Shown here: piece by piece, positions 36,987-44,789 of the stretch
How the letters are laid out: each line of letters starts with the position of its first letter
Numbering within the stretch: the stretch's first letter is position 1
Origin: Acidobacteriota bacterium
GTDB taxonomy: Bacteria; Acidobacteriota; Blastocatellia; Pyrinomonadales; Pyrinomonadaceae
DNA: 64,000 nucleotides
Direction: 5' to 3'
Assembly (NCBI GenBank): GCA_025463135.1
Contig: JAOAPY010000026.1
Span: forward strand, 1-64,000
Position numbers and translations under genes: made by a program
Notes under the pieces: model-generated
Seen by the model: only the letters and a program-made list of their open reading frames with translations
What the model was told of the DNA's origin: nothing
The model's database searches: none

Positions 36987-38297
36987 TTACCAACATATCC
37001 CCTGATAAGTGTCGTCAGAAGTTCTTTCAAACAGTCGCACCAGATCGATCACGATCTGATCAGCACGCAGCCTGGTTTCAATTTGACGAAACTCCTCCGC
37101 CTTGTTGCCGATGATCAGCACCTCAGAAGTCTCCAGCACTTCATCAATGCCGGAACGCATTAGTTGAGAAATATGCGGAATCCCGGTCTCGATAAACTCC
37201 TTATTAGCGCCAAAGAGTCGAGCAAGCGACACGTCGCGATCATAGATTGCCAGGTGTAGTCCCTTGCCAATCAGAGTCTCGATGAGGGCGACCATGGGCG
37301 ATTCCCGCAGGTCGTCAGTGCCCGCCTTGAAACTAAAACCAAGTACGCCAATTCGTTTTCGGCCGGTGCTAAGGACCATATCGACGGCGCGATCAATTTG
37401 CAGGCGATTGCTCGCCAACATTGATGCGAGCACTGGCACCTCGACGTCGAGTTGCCGGGCCTTGTAGTTAATTGCTCGCAGATCCTTGGGCAAACATGAA
37501 CCACCAAAGGCAAAGCCGGGCTTCAGGTAATAAGGAGAAAGGTTGAGCTTGGTGTCCTGGCAAAAAACCTCCATCACTTCATGACTGTCAATCCCCAGCC
37601 CTTTGCAGATGTTTCCCACTTCATTGGCGAAACTGATTTTCAGAGCGTGAAAACAGTTGCAGACATACTTGACCATCTCGGCGGTTTTCACGGGCGTGAC
37701 GAATACGGGGGCATCGATATCTACGTAGAGCTGACGTACGGCGTTCGCTGTTTGCTCGTCATCGGCGCCAATAAGGGTGAACGGCGGCGCATAGAAATCC
37801 TTTAGCGAGGTGCCTTCCCGCAGAAATTCCGGATTGATACAAACTCCGAAATCCTGACCCGCTTTTTTTCCCGAGGATTCTTCCAGCGCCGGCACTACCA
37901 CACTTTCAATCGTGCCCGGCAGCATGGTGCTGCGGATCACCACGATGTGGCGGCTGTTTTTATTTTTGAGCGCCGCGCCCATCTCCTGACAAACGCGTGC
38001 GACATAACTGAGATCCAGGCTTCCATTAGCGTTGCTGGGCGTGCCCACGCAGATCAAAGACAGTTCGGTTTTGTCGATAGCTTCCTGAGTATTCGCCGTG
38101 GCGCGCAAAGATTTTGAGCTGACCATCTCTTGGACCAGCTCGCTCATACCGGATTCGACGATCGGGCTTTCGCCGCGATTTACTATCTCAACTTTTGTGG
38201 GATTGACATCGACGCCCCAAACGTCGTGCCCTTCCTTCGCGAAGCACGCCGCCGATACGCAACCCACGTAGCCAAGACCAAAGATGCTGAGTTTCAT
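36987..38297 (-). CDS. UDP-glucose/GDP-mannose 6-dehydrogenase (AlgD-like)
   Basis: 436 residues, full length. Rossmann motif MKLSIFGLGYVGCVSAAC, then LSLICVGTPSNANGSLDLSYV, INPEFLREGTSLKDF, the substrate-binding NEVGNICKGLGID region and the catalytic cysteine in KPGFAFGGSCLPKDLRA (about residue 265). The second Rossmann half starts at RIGVLGFSFKAGTDDLRESP. The FAFGGSCLPKD pattern resembles GDP-mannose dehydrogenases more than UDP-glucose dehydrogenases, but this is a weak call. The product, a nucleotide uronic acid, would feed the locus and provide carboxylates that the amidotransferases could modify. Confidence 0.9.
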   Translation of the reverse strand: MKLSIFGLGYVGCVSAACFAKEGHDVWGVDVNPTKVEIVNRGESPIVESGMSELVQEMVSSKSLRATANTQEAIDKTELSLICVGTPSNANGSLDLSYVARVCQEMGAALKNKNSRHIVVIRSTMLPGTIESVVVPALEESSGKKAGQDFGVCINPEFLREGTSLKDFYAPPFTLIGADDEQTANAVRQLYVDIDAPVFVTPVKTAEMVKYVCNCFHALKISFANEVGNICKGLGIDSHEVMEVFCQDTKLNLSPYYLKPGFAFGGSCLPKDLRAINYKARQLDVEVPVLASMLASNRLQIDRAVDMVLSTGRKRIGVLGFSFKAGTDDLRESPMVALIETLIGKGLHLAIYDRDVSLARLFGANKEFIETGIPHISQLMRSGIDEVLETSEVLIIGNKAEEFRQIETRLRADQIVIDLVRLFERTSDDTYQGICW

Positions 38298-38305
38298 AAG
38301 AGATT

Positions 38306-38498
38306 ATTTTCCATTGGTCATTTGAAGTAATTTGACGTTTGTCATTTATCATTGCAGACCCACTTGAGCAGTCCCTTCAACGGGATTGACAGGGACCGAT
38401 GATTCTTAACGACGCAGCGTTACTTCTTTCGTGGGGTACGGGCGTTAGGGGGCGGTTCGAAATGACCACTGACAATGTCAAATGACAAATGGAAAATC
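38306..38498. repeat. Foldback element with ATTTTCCATT ends
   Basis: An AT-rich end (about 38306-38340) reading TTTTCCATTGGTCATTTGA pairs with its inverse at 38477-38498 (TCAAATGACAAATGGAAAA). The intervening 135 bases are GC-richer with no open frame. It fills the space between two minus-strand genes. Confidence 0.7.
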
Positions 38499-38509
38499 GC
38501 CTTCCCCAC

Positions 38510-40222
38510 TCAACGATCCATTGACCCCGCCGGCTCACCCATCAACCGACGATTTTGCTCACTAGCAGCCAACAATACAAATCCATCTTCCCCACCAACT
38601 GATTGGCCCACTTCCAAACGCGAAGCATAACGATAAAGATCGTTCCAGGAAACTCGTGGGTCGTCACCCTCCACCCAATTCCATTCCGGACGTGGACGAG
38701 GCGACAGCAGCCGTCGCGAGATCCAAACGTCCCCGCCGTTGGACCAGATCGCCTGGGTTCGCACGGCAAACTCCTGCTGCCAGTGCACTACTTCCGGTTC
38801 GCCCGGGCTAATCAACGCCCCAACTCGCAGATTGCTTTTTCGATTGATCGGATGGAGTGGAAAGCTGCGATTAAAGTTCACCAGTTCATCCTGCCAGTTT
38901 GCGGTGAACAGCCAACGGCCCGGCTTTAATGTCCCAACCAGCTCGCTGATGCGCGCCGCTGATGTTTCCTGCTGTCGATTCAAACGCACGCGGGCCATCA
39001 TAACGCCATTCGAGACAACCATCGCCAGGACAAACAGGACCAGCGGGTATTTGAACAGACGTCTTACCTGCTCAGAGTCCAGGGCCCACGCGACGGCAAT
39101 AAAGAGCAGCGGGTACAAAGGCAGATAACGTTCCGGATCGCCGCCCTGCCAGTAGATGGCAAAGGCGATCACCGGCATTACATTTATCAGAAACAAGATC
39201 AGCAGACGACGGCCGTTTGTTGATGTCACCAGACTCAGCAGTATGAAAGACAGGAACAAATAAAAAGCCAGCAACTTCCAAAGACTCAGCCGCAGCAAAT
39301 CCACAACAGACACCGGGTTCAATGGATCATGCAGCAGATACCTTTTGAACAGCATTCCGTCGTTACCCATGTTGATGAAGGAGCGTGCGAAGCCGAAAAC
39401 CATCTTGCTTATACCCTTGTTCGCTGAACCAACCGTGCGTGAAGTCTTTTCCATCCAGGCCCGGAACTCCCCAACGTTGTGAATGCCGATATGGGCCATC
39501 ACGGCAAAATAGACGCCACCGCCAACAATCGCGCCCACCACCGCTGCCAGCAGCGAAAGCCTTAGTCGTTGCCTGCTAAACCCCAAAAGAAGCAGTGGCG
39601 CCAACAGCGCCGCCGGAATCGCCAGGACAAAGGGAAACCATAACAGACCAGCACCGGCCAGCGACGCTCCAGCCAACAGCGCCATGGAAAGCGAGGGCTT
39701 GTCTTTCTTTCCCTGCACCAACAGCAGGTACACGGCCAGCAACACCAATGAAAGTCCGGGAATGTAGGGAGCACCCGTATGAAAGTAGTTGAGGAACGCC
39801 TGTGCGGAAATGAAAGCCAGGACAGTGAAGATGACCGGCCACTTATTGCGGCAAACGCGGTTCAAAATCCCGTACAGCGACAAGACGCTTACCAATCCGC
39901 CCAGCCAACTGAGAGCGAGCAACACCAGGATCGCACTCGCCGTCGCATCCTGTACGCCAGATTGGCGCATGAGCGGCGCGGCAATGCGGAAAAGGACGTA
40001 ACCCAGCGGCCGCCAAAGCAGGTGTCCGAATTCCCAAAAGAGATAATCCCGGCCCGCCAAATGAAGCACAATCGAATCAGCGTAATCGACCGTGTCTCCC
40101 ATGAAGTAAGCACTGGTGAAGACACTGGCAACGACATAAAGCAGGACGCAAAGCGTAGCGCCCATAATCGGAGGCCACGCCAGCCGTGATGTCGTCGTAA
40201 TCTTTGTGGGGGTTGAATTCAA
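38510..40222 (-). CDS. Polytopic membrane protein, GT-C-like
   Basis: 570 residues with about ten transmembrane segments (from residue 18) and a soluble C-terminal region of about 150 residues. An acidic pair follows the first membrane span (YFMGDTVDYADSIVLHLAGRDYLFWEFGHLLWRP), as in GT-C glycosyltransferases of the GT39/GT83 type. WQGGDPERYLPLYPLLF near residue 365 fits a periplasmic loop. It probably uses a polyprenyl-phosphate sugar as donor. The assignment rests on topology and the acidic motif, so an unrelated membrane protein cannot be excluded. Confidence 0.65.
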   Translation of the reverse strand: MNSTPTKITTTSRLAWPPIMGATLCVLLYVVASVFTSAYFMGDTVDYADSIVLHLAGRDYLFWEFGHLLWRPLGYVLFRIAAPLMRQSGVQDATASAILVLLALSWLGGLVSVLSLYGILNRVCRNKWPVIFTVLAFISAQAFLNYFHTGAPYIPGLSLVLLAVYLLLVQGKKDKPSLSMALLAGASLAGAGLLWFPFVLAIPAALLAPLLLLGFSRQRLRLSLLAAVVGAIVGGGVYFAVMAHIGIHNVGEFRAWMEKTSRTVGSANKGISKMVFGFARSFINMGNDGMLFKRYLLHDPLNPVSVVDLLRLSLWKLLAFYLFLSFILLSLVTSTNGRRLLILFLINVMPVIAFAIYWQGGDPERYLPLYPLLFIAVAWALDSEQVRRLFKYPLVLFVLAMVVSNGVMMARVRLNRQQETSAARISELVGTLKPGRWLFTANWQDELVNFNRSFPLHPINRKSNLRVGALISPGEPEVVHWQQEFAVRTQAIWSNGGDVWISRRLLSPRPRPEWNWVEGDDPRVSWNDLYRYASRLEVGQSVGGEDGFVLLAASEQNRRLMGEPAGSMDR

Positions 40223-40335
40223 GTATGCGCTGGGAGTTGGAAACTCCGAAAAAGATTCAAGGCTTAATTCACATTATCGGTATCAGTAGCAATGCGCCTC
40301 TGGAGATCGGAAATTGCGATCAGAGAGGGCAGTCC

Positions 40336-40356
40336 GGAAGGGGACCCTGTCCCCGC
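40336..40356. repeat. Solitary arm of the 18777-18908 foldback element
   Basis: These 21 bases are identical to the arm of the element at 18777-18908 (GGAAGGGGACCCTG...), including the GGGGACCCTGTCCCC palindrome. The partner arm is missing. The rest of the 40223-40430 gap shows nothing else recognisable. Confidence 0.8.
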
Positions 40357-40430
40357 TCAAGTTGGCAAGCATACATGCCTCGCTATACCCTTCTATTCAG
40401 ATAACTCCGCTTTGCTCTTTGCCCGCACGC

Positions 40431-41249
40431 CTAAGCTCTCTTTTCAATCGCGCCCATCGCGATCGGCTCATGATCAATCATCCGATCTGAGCTGGCGGCT
40501 TTCAGGTCAACCGGCTCAGTGAACGACGACTCAAGACTACAGAAAAGATTGAAACGGATAATGAGCCACATCGCTACCACACCATCCATCATGCCAATCT
40601 TCTTTCCCTCTTCGTAGGTTCTGCCGTAGTAGCTAATCGGTGTTTCGTAAACCGCACACTTCAACTTGGCAAGCTTGGCGGTCACTTCGATTTCAAAACC
40701 AAAGCCGCTGGAAACAATAGTCATCTTGCGAATAATATCGCCGCGAAACGCTTTGTAGCCTGTTTCGACGTCAGTCATGTTCAGGTTCGTAAGCAGGTTC
40801 GACAGGAAGGTTAGAAATTTGTTGGCAACATAGTGATAGAAATACAAAACGCGCGAAGCTTTGCGCACCAAAAATCGTGAACCATAAACAACATCGGCGT
40901 GACCATCCAGAATTGGCTGGATGACCTGAGGTATTTCTTCCGGATCGTACTCCAGATCCGCGTCCTGAATGATCACGATACTTCCGGTCGTAAGTCGTAA
41001 TCCGGTTTTGAGCGCCTGGCTCTTACCGGCATTCTTTTCATGTCGCGTGTAACGAACTTGCGGATGAATCTCTGCCAGCCGGCGAGCAATTTGATCGGAT
41101 CCATCAGTGGAACAATCGTCGACGATGACTATTTCGAAAAGTTGCGGCACGGCCAGCAGCTTGCCGACGATCGCCGGCAGCGTGTTCTTTTCGTTGAACG
41201 AGGGCATCACCACGGAAAGACATCGTTCGTTATGGATTTGTTTGTTCAT
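40431..41249 (-). CDS. GT2 family glycosyltransferase (DPM1/GtrB-like)
   Basis: 272 residues. GT-A signatures: LSVVMPSFNEKNTLPAIV, EIVIVDDCSTDGSDQIA, SIVIIQDADLEYDPEEIP (DxD), DVVYGSRFLVR and MTDVETGYKAFRGDIIRKM. The length and motifs fit dolichyl/polyprenyl-phosphate hexose synthases without membrane anchors. It may load the polyprenyl-phosphate donor used by the GT-C-like proteins at 38510 and 30465. It follows the GT4 gene at 41265 with 15 bases between them. Confidence 0.9.
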   Translation of the reverse strand: MNKQIHNERCLSVVMPSFNEKNTLPAIVGKLLAVPQLFEIVIVDDCSTDGSDQIARRLAEIHPQVRYTRHEKNAGKSQALKTGLRLTTGSIVIIQDADLEYDPEEIPQVIQPILDGHADVVYGSRFLVRKASRVLYFYHYVANKFLTFLSNLLTNLNMTDVETGYKAFRGDIIRKMTIVSSGFGFEIEVTAKLAKLKCAVYETPISYYGRTYEEGKKIGMMDGVVAMWLIIRFNLFCSLESSFTEPVDLKAASSDRMIDHEPIAMGAIEKRA

Positions 41250-41264
41250 GGGCCAGCTAATTTA

Positions 41265-42533
41265 CTATCCGGACAAGCCTTGTAACAGCTCAACCTCCTG
41301 TTCGGTTTTAGTTACGGCGGCGGCTTGCGGAAGCCTGGCTTGTTCGCAGATTTCAGCAAAGCGACGGGCCACGCGGTTCCAGCCAAACTGCTCGCGTACC
41401 AGCTTTGCCGAGCGCCGTCCCAGATGAAAGGCGAATTCGTCGTCCTCGAGGACTCGCACCACCGCCGCGGCAAATGTCTCAGGCGTGTCGGCCAGCAGAA
41501 TGTCCGACTCGGGTTGCACCGGCAAGCCTTCGGCGCCTATCGTGGTAGACACGATAGGCTTCTCCATCGCCATGGCTTCAAAGATTTTCAGGCGAGTGCC
41601 GCCGCCAATGCGCAGGGGCACAACATAGGCCGCCGCGCGCTCCATGTAAGGTCGCACGTCTTCGACCCGGCCAGTGACAATGATCGAAGGATCCTGCTTG
41701 CTCAGCTCAACCAACGCCGGGTATGGATTACGCCCGACTACGGTCAAAGTTACATCCGGCAGTCTCTTCTTAATCAGGGGCATGATCTGCGTCGTGAAGT
41801 ACCGGATCGCATCCTCATTCGGCAGCCAATCCATCGAGCCGGTAAAAACCAGATTGTGCGGTTCGCGACGCTCAGCGCGGCGCGGCCGGAAAAACTCCGT
41901 ATCGACACCGGTAGGCACATCGTCGATGGCGCTCACTCCGTATTCGCGCTGCATCAACTGACTGTCTTCGCGCGACACCGCCACCACGCAATCAACGCGA
42001 CGGCACATCACACCTTCAAAGGCCAGCATCTTGCGCCATTGGCCATAGAGGTAGACGTGCTTGAGGGTGTTCGCTTGAACTTCGGCATGACGCTGCCAAA
42101 TCATCGCCTCGACGTTGTGCTGAAATAAAATTGCCGGACAGGGAAGGTCGCGCGGCAGATTTATCGCCGGCGCCAGAAAATCACAAACGACGACATCATA
42201 ATCGCTTTCCCTTGTCAGTCGCCCAATGGCGCGGCGCATCTCTGTAGACTGATATTTGGCAATCGCGTAGGGGAGGCTGGAAACGAGATTCAATCCCAAT
42301 TCAACATAAAAGCCGGGCGTGAATTTCCGGCGCTGCCGATGGGGAATGCAAACCAGCTCGTGACAATACTCAGTGGCGAGCGCGCGCGCATCTTTGTCCG
42401 CGGTGCCGTCGTCCAGCGTCAGATAAGTGATGGAGTGATCGCGCTTCAATTCCTTGAGCATCTGATAAGTGCGAATCTTTCCGCCCTTATCGACGGGATG
42501 AAGCAATTCAGTTTTTAGCCAAAGTATACGCAT
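41265..42533 (-). CDS. GT4 glycosyltransferase of the PEP-CTERM-associated (TIGR03087-like) type
   Basis: 422 residues of GT-B fold. It starts MRILWLKTELLHPVDKGGKIR, with CPAILFQHNVEAMIWQRHAE, LVFTGSMDWLPNEDAIRYF, VEDVRPYMERAAAYVVPLR, GGGTRLKIFEAMAMEKPIVST. The combination GSMDWxPNEDA and GGGTRLKIxEAMAM is characteristic of the sugar transferases found with PEP-CTERM/EpsH systems, which agrees with the PEP-CTERM protein 6 kb downstream in the same locus. The sugar is unknown. Family B repeat remnants lie immediately upstream. Confidence 0.88.
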   Translation of the reverse strand: MRILWLKTELLHPVDKGGKIRTYQMLKELKRDHSITYLTLDDGTADKDARALATEYCHELVCIPHRQRRKFTPGFYVELGLNLVSSLPYAIAKYQSTEMRRAIGRLTRESDYDVVVCDFLAPAINLPRDLPCPAILFQHNVEAMIWQRHAEVQANTLKHVYLYGQWRKMLAFEGVMCRRVDCVVAVSREDSQLMQREYGVSAIDDVPTGVDTEFFRPRRAERREPHNLVFTGSMDWLPNEDAIRYFTTQIMPLIKKRLPDVTLTVVGRNPYPALVELSKQDPSIIVTGRVEDVRPYMERAAAYVVPLRIGGGTRLKIFEAMAMEKPIVSTTIGAEGLPVQPESDILLADTPETFAAAVVRVLEDDEFAFHLGRRSAKLVREQFGWNRVARRFAEICEQARLPQAAAVTKTEQEVELLQGLSG

Positions 42534-42537
42534 CTTG

Positions 42538-42675
42538 TCAGTACCACCTGCGCCAGCGTTACGTGTTCCAGTCAGACAGGATTAACACGATTTACGAGAT
42601 AAGATACCGGGCGAACGTCAACATTCCTCTTGTCATCCTGTTGATTCTGTGAATCGTATCTTATCCCATCGCTGC
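42538..42675. repeat. Repeat remnants between GT4 and AsnB genes
   Basis: A half copy of family B (GTCAGTACCACCTGCG, from 42538) is followed by a second imperfect inverted repeat whose arms share GGATAAGATACGATTC-type sequence (about 42576-42608 and 42636-42666). No gene lies in this 150-base gap. Confidence 0.6.
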
Positions 42676-42685
42676 TTATCGGCTG

Positions 42686-44635
42686 CTAGCCAGCCAACAC
42701 TGCTTCGGATTCGGGTCTCGCGTCCCCGCTCGGGTGTTCGCCATCAATAAAGCGTCGCTGCCACATTTCAAAATTCACCAGCGCCCAAAGCCTTTCGGAA
42801 TGATCTTCGCCGGCGTCATGTCTCTTGACCAGGGTGCGCACGCACTCTTCCTGAAAGATACCGCGCTCCAATGCTCGCCCACTCAGCACGTACTCGCCGA
42901 CTACAGAGCGATATTCCCCGCGAAACCATTTGCCGATGGGTACCGGAAAGCCCATCTTCGGACGCGACAGTATCGATTCCGGCAAGATCCCCTTCATACT
43001 CTTGCGCAGGACGTACTTCGTGGTCCAACCACGCAGCTTCAATCTTTCCGGCAAGCTCGACGTGAACTCGACCAGTTTATGATCGAGGAAGGGCACTCGA
43101 CTCTCAATGGAGGCAGCCATACTCATCTGGTCCTGCTTCATCAGCAATTCGTGCAAGTAGGTTTTGATGTCGGCGTAAAGGAGCCGATCGAGTGGCGACT
43201 CGGCATCGGTCTGGGCCAACAGATTCCGTACGCCTGAATACGGGTCAATGCCCCCGGTCCGCGCGCGCGTCTCGGGTGTCAACAAATCGTTTTGTAGGGT
43301 GCGAGAGAAAACTGAAAAGTTATCGAAATAGATGCTCTCAATGTCAGGTTGCAGCGAAAGAAAAGTACGCAGCAATTTTTGCCTGACTTTGGAACCGCGG
43401 GGCAAGCCTTCGATGCGATTGCGGACAGCGTTGCGGATTCCCTCCGGCATGGCGCCGTAATAGCGCGCTCCCAGCGCCAGGTTCAGAATTGTCTTGCGAT
43501 AACGCGCATAACCGGCGAGTAATTCATCGCTGCCTTCACCGGTGAGTACGACCTTGACGTGCTGAGCTGCCAATTTGGAAACGAAATAAAGTGCGACGCT
43601 CGACGGGTGGGCCAACGGCTCATCTTCATGCCAAACGAGTTTCGGGAGCGCGGTAAAGAAATCTTCAGGGCTGACAACTACTTCGTGGTGGTTGGTTTTG
43701 TACGCTGACGAAATTAGACGCGCGTACTCCAATTCATTAGCTTCGCGTTCTTTGAAGGCGACGCTGAAGGTTTTGATCGGCTCGCTCACCATGCCGCTCA
43801 TGACCGCGGCAATCGCCGAAGAATCGATTCCGCCCGACAGGAACATGCCCAGCGGTACATCAGCCATCAAACGCAAGCGCACGGCCTTGCGAAATAATTC
43901 GCTCCATTCTTCGATCAGATCCTGATCGCTGCGACCACCCGGTTCGCTTTTGGCAAAGCTCACATCCCAGTAGCGCTTGATGTCCACCTGGCCGTCACGC
44001 CAGCGCAAGGTGTGCCCCGGCAGCAAGCGTTTGATACCGCGAAACAAAGTCTCTTCACCGGAGGTAGCATGATTGGCCAGATAGTCCGGAAGGGCCGCGA
44101 AATTGATCTCCGGCTTCAGCGCGTCGGCCGCGAACAGGGTCTTGATCTCCGAGCCGAAATACAATGAGCCATCGTCGGCATGAAAGTAATAGAGTGGCTT
44201 AACCCCCAGGCGATCGCGCGCGATAAAAAGCTCACGGCGTGTCTGGTCCCAAACGGCAAAGGCGAACATGCCGCGCAAATGCAGCACACATTCGGCGCCA
44301 TGCTCTTCGTACAGATGCAGAATTGTTTCCGTATCACAATGCGTGCGATAGACATGGCCGCGAGCTTCCAACTGCGCTCGGAAATCCGCGTGGTTATAGA
44401 TCTCACCGTTGTAGGTAATATGAAGCGTGCCATCCTCGTTGGTCATCGGCTGATGTCCACTGGCAACGTCAACGATACTCAGACGGCGATGCCCCAGGCC
44501 CACCGCGCCATCGATGAAAATTCCTTCATCGTCAGGGCCACGATGCATGATGACATCGCGCATGCGCGCCAGGACGCCGGCGTCGACGCGCCGTCCTGAT
44601 CGACTTGATAATGCTATGCCGTTAATGCCGCACAT
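42686..44635 (-). CDS. Asparagine synthase (glutamine-hydrolysing) family amidotransferase
   Basis: 649 residues, usual AsnB length. The class II glutamine amidotransferase domain starts with catalytic Cys2 (MCGINGIA) and has MHRGPDDEG, RLSIVDVASGHQP and ITYNGEIYN. The ATP-pyrophosphatase domain has the PP-loop LSGGIDSSAIAAV (about 263-275) and LTGEGSDELLAGY. Members in exosortase-linked loci are thought to amidate sugars rather than make free asparagine. With an AlgD-like enzyme nearby, uronic acid amidation is plausible but unproven. It shares the locus with a second, fused copy at 50137-52872. Confidence 0.92.
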   Translation of the reverse strand: MCGINGIALSSRSGRRVDAGVLARMRDVIMHRGPDDEGIFIDGAVGLGHRRLSIVDVASGHQPMTNEDGTLHITYNGEIYNHADFRAQLEARGHVYRTHCDTETILHLYEEHGAECVLHLRGMFAFAVWDQTRRELFIARDRLGVKPLYYFHADDGSLYFGSEIKTLFAADALKPEINFAALPDYLANHATSGEETLFRGIKRLLPGHTLRWRDGQVDIKRYWDVSFAKSEPGGRSDQDLIEEWSELFRKAVRLRLMADVPLGMFLSGGIDSSAIAAVMSGMVSEPIKTFSVAFKEREANELEYARLISSAYKTNHHEVVVSPEDFFTALPKLVWHEDEPLAHPSSVALYFVSKLAAQHVKVVLTGEGSDELLAGYARYRKTILNLALGARYYGAMPEGIRNAVRNRIEGLPRGSKVRQKLLRTFLSLQPDIESIYFDNFSVFSRTLQNDLLTPETRARTGGIDPYSGVRNLLAQTDAESPLDRLLYADIKTYLHELLMKQDQMSMAASIESRVPFLDHKLVEFTSSLPERLKLRGWTTKYVLRKSMKGILPESILSRPKMGFPVPIGKWFRGEYRSVVGEYVLSGRALERGIFQEECVRTLVKRHDAGEDHSERLWALVNFEMWQRRFIDGEHPSGDARPESEAVLAG

Positions 44636-44648
44636 TGGGTAAGAGGGG

Positions 44649-44769
44649 CTTTGGGCTTTGATCTTTGGTCTTTGGTCTTTGGTCTTTGGTCTTTGGTTTT
44701 TAGTTCTTGGTTTTCGCTTTCTGCTTTCTGCTTTCTGCCTTCTGCCTTCTGCTTTCTGCTTTCTGCCTC
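44649..44769. repeat. GGTCTTT and TTTCTGC heptad tracts
   Basis: About five tandem GGTCTTT units (44658-44700) are followed by tandem CTTTCTGC/CTTCTGC units (44713-44769) and a TCTCAGA triplet (44772-44790). The same heptads occur at 36648-36683, 36940-36983, 47328-47358 and 62163-62282. Confidence 0.85.
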
Positions 44770-44789
44770 CTGATCTCAGATCTCAGATC

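Noticed and set aside
25713-40222. Polytopic proteins at 25713, 30465 and 38510 considered as the missing exosortase.
   Set aside because: None shows the spaced Cys, Arg and His motifs of exosortases. The first fits O-antigen ligases and the others GT-C-type enzymes.
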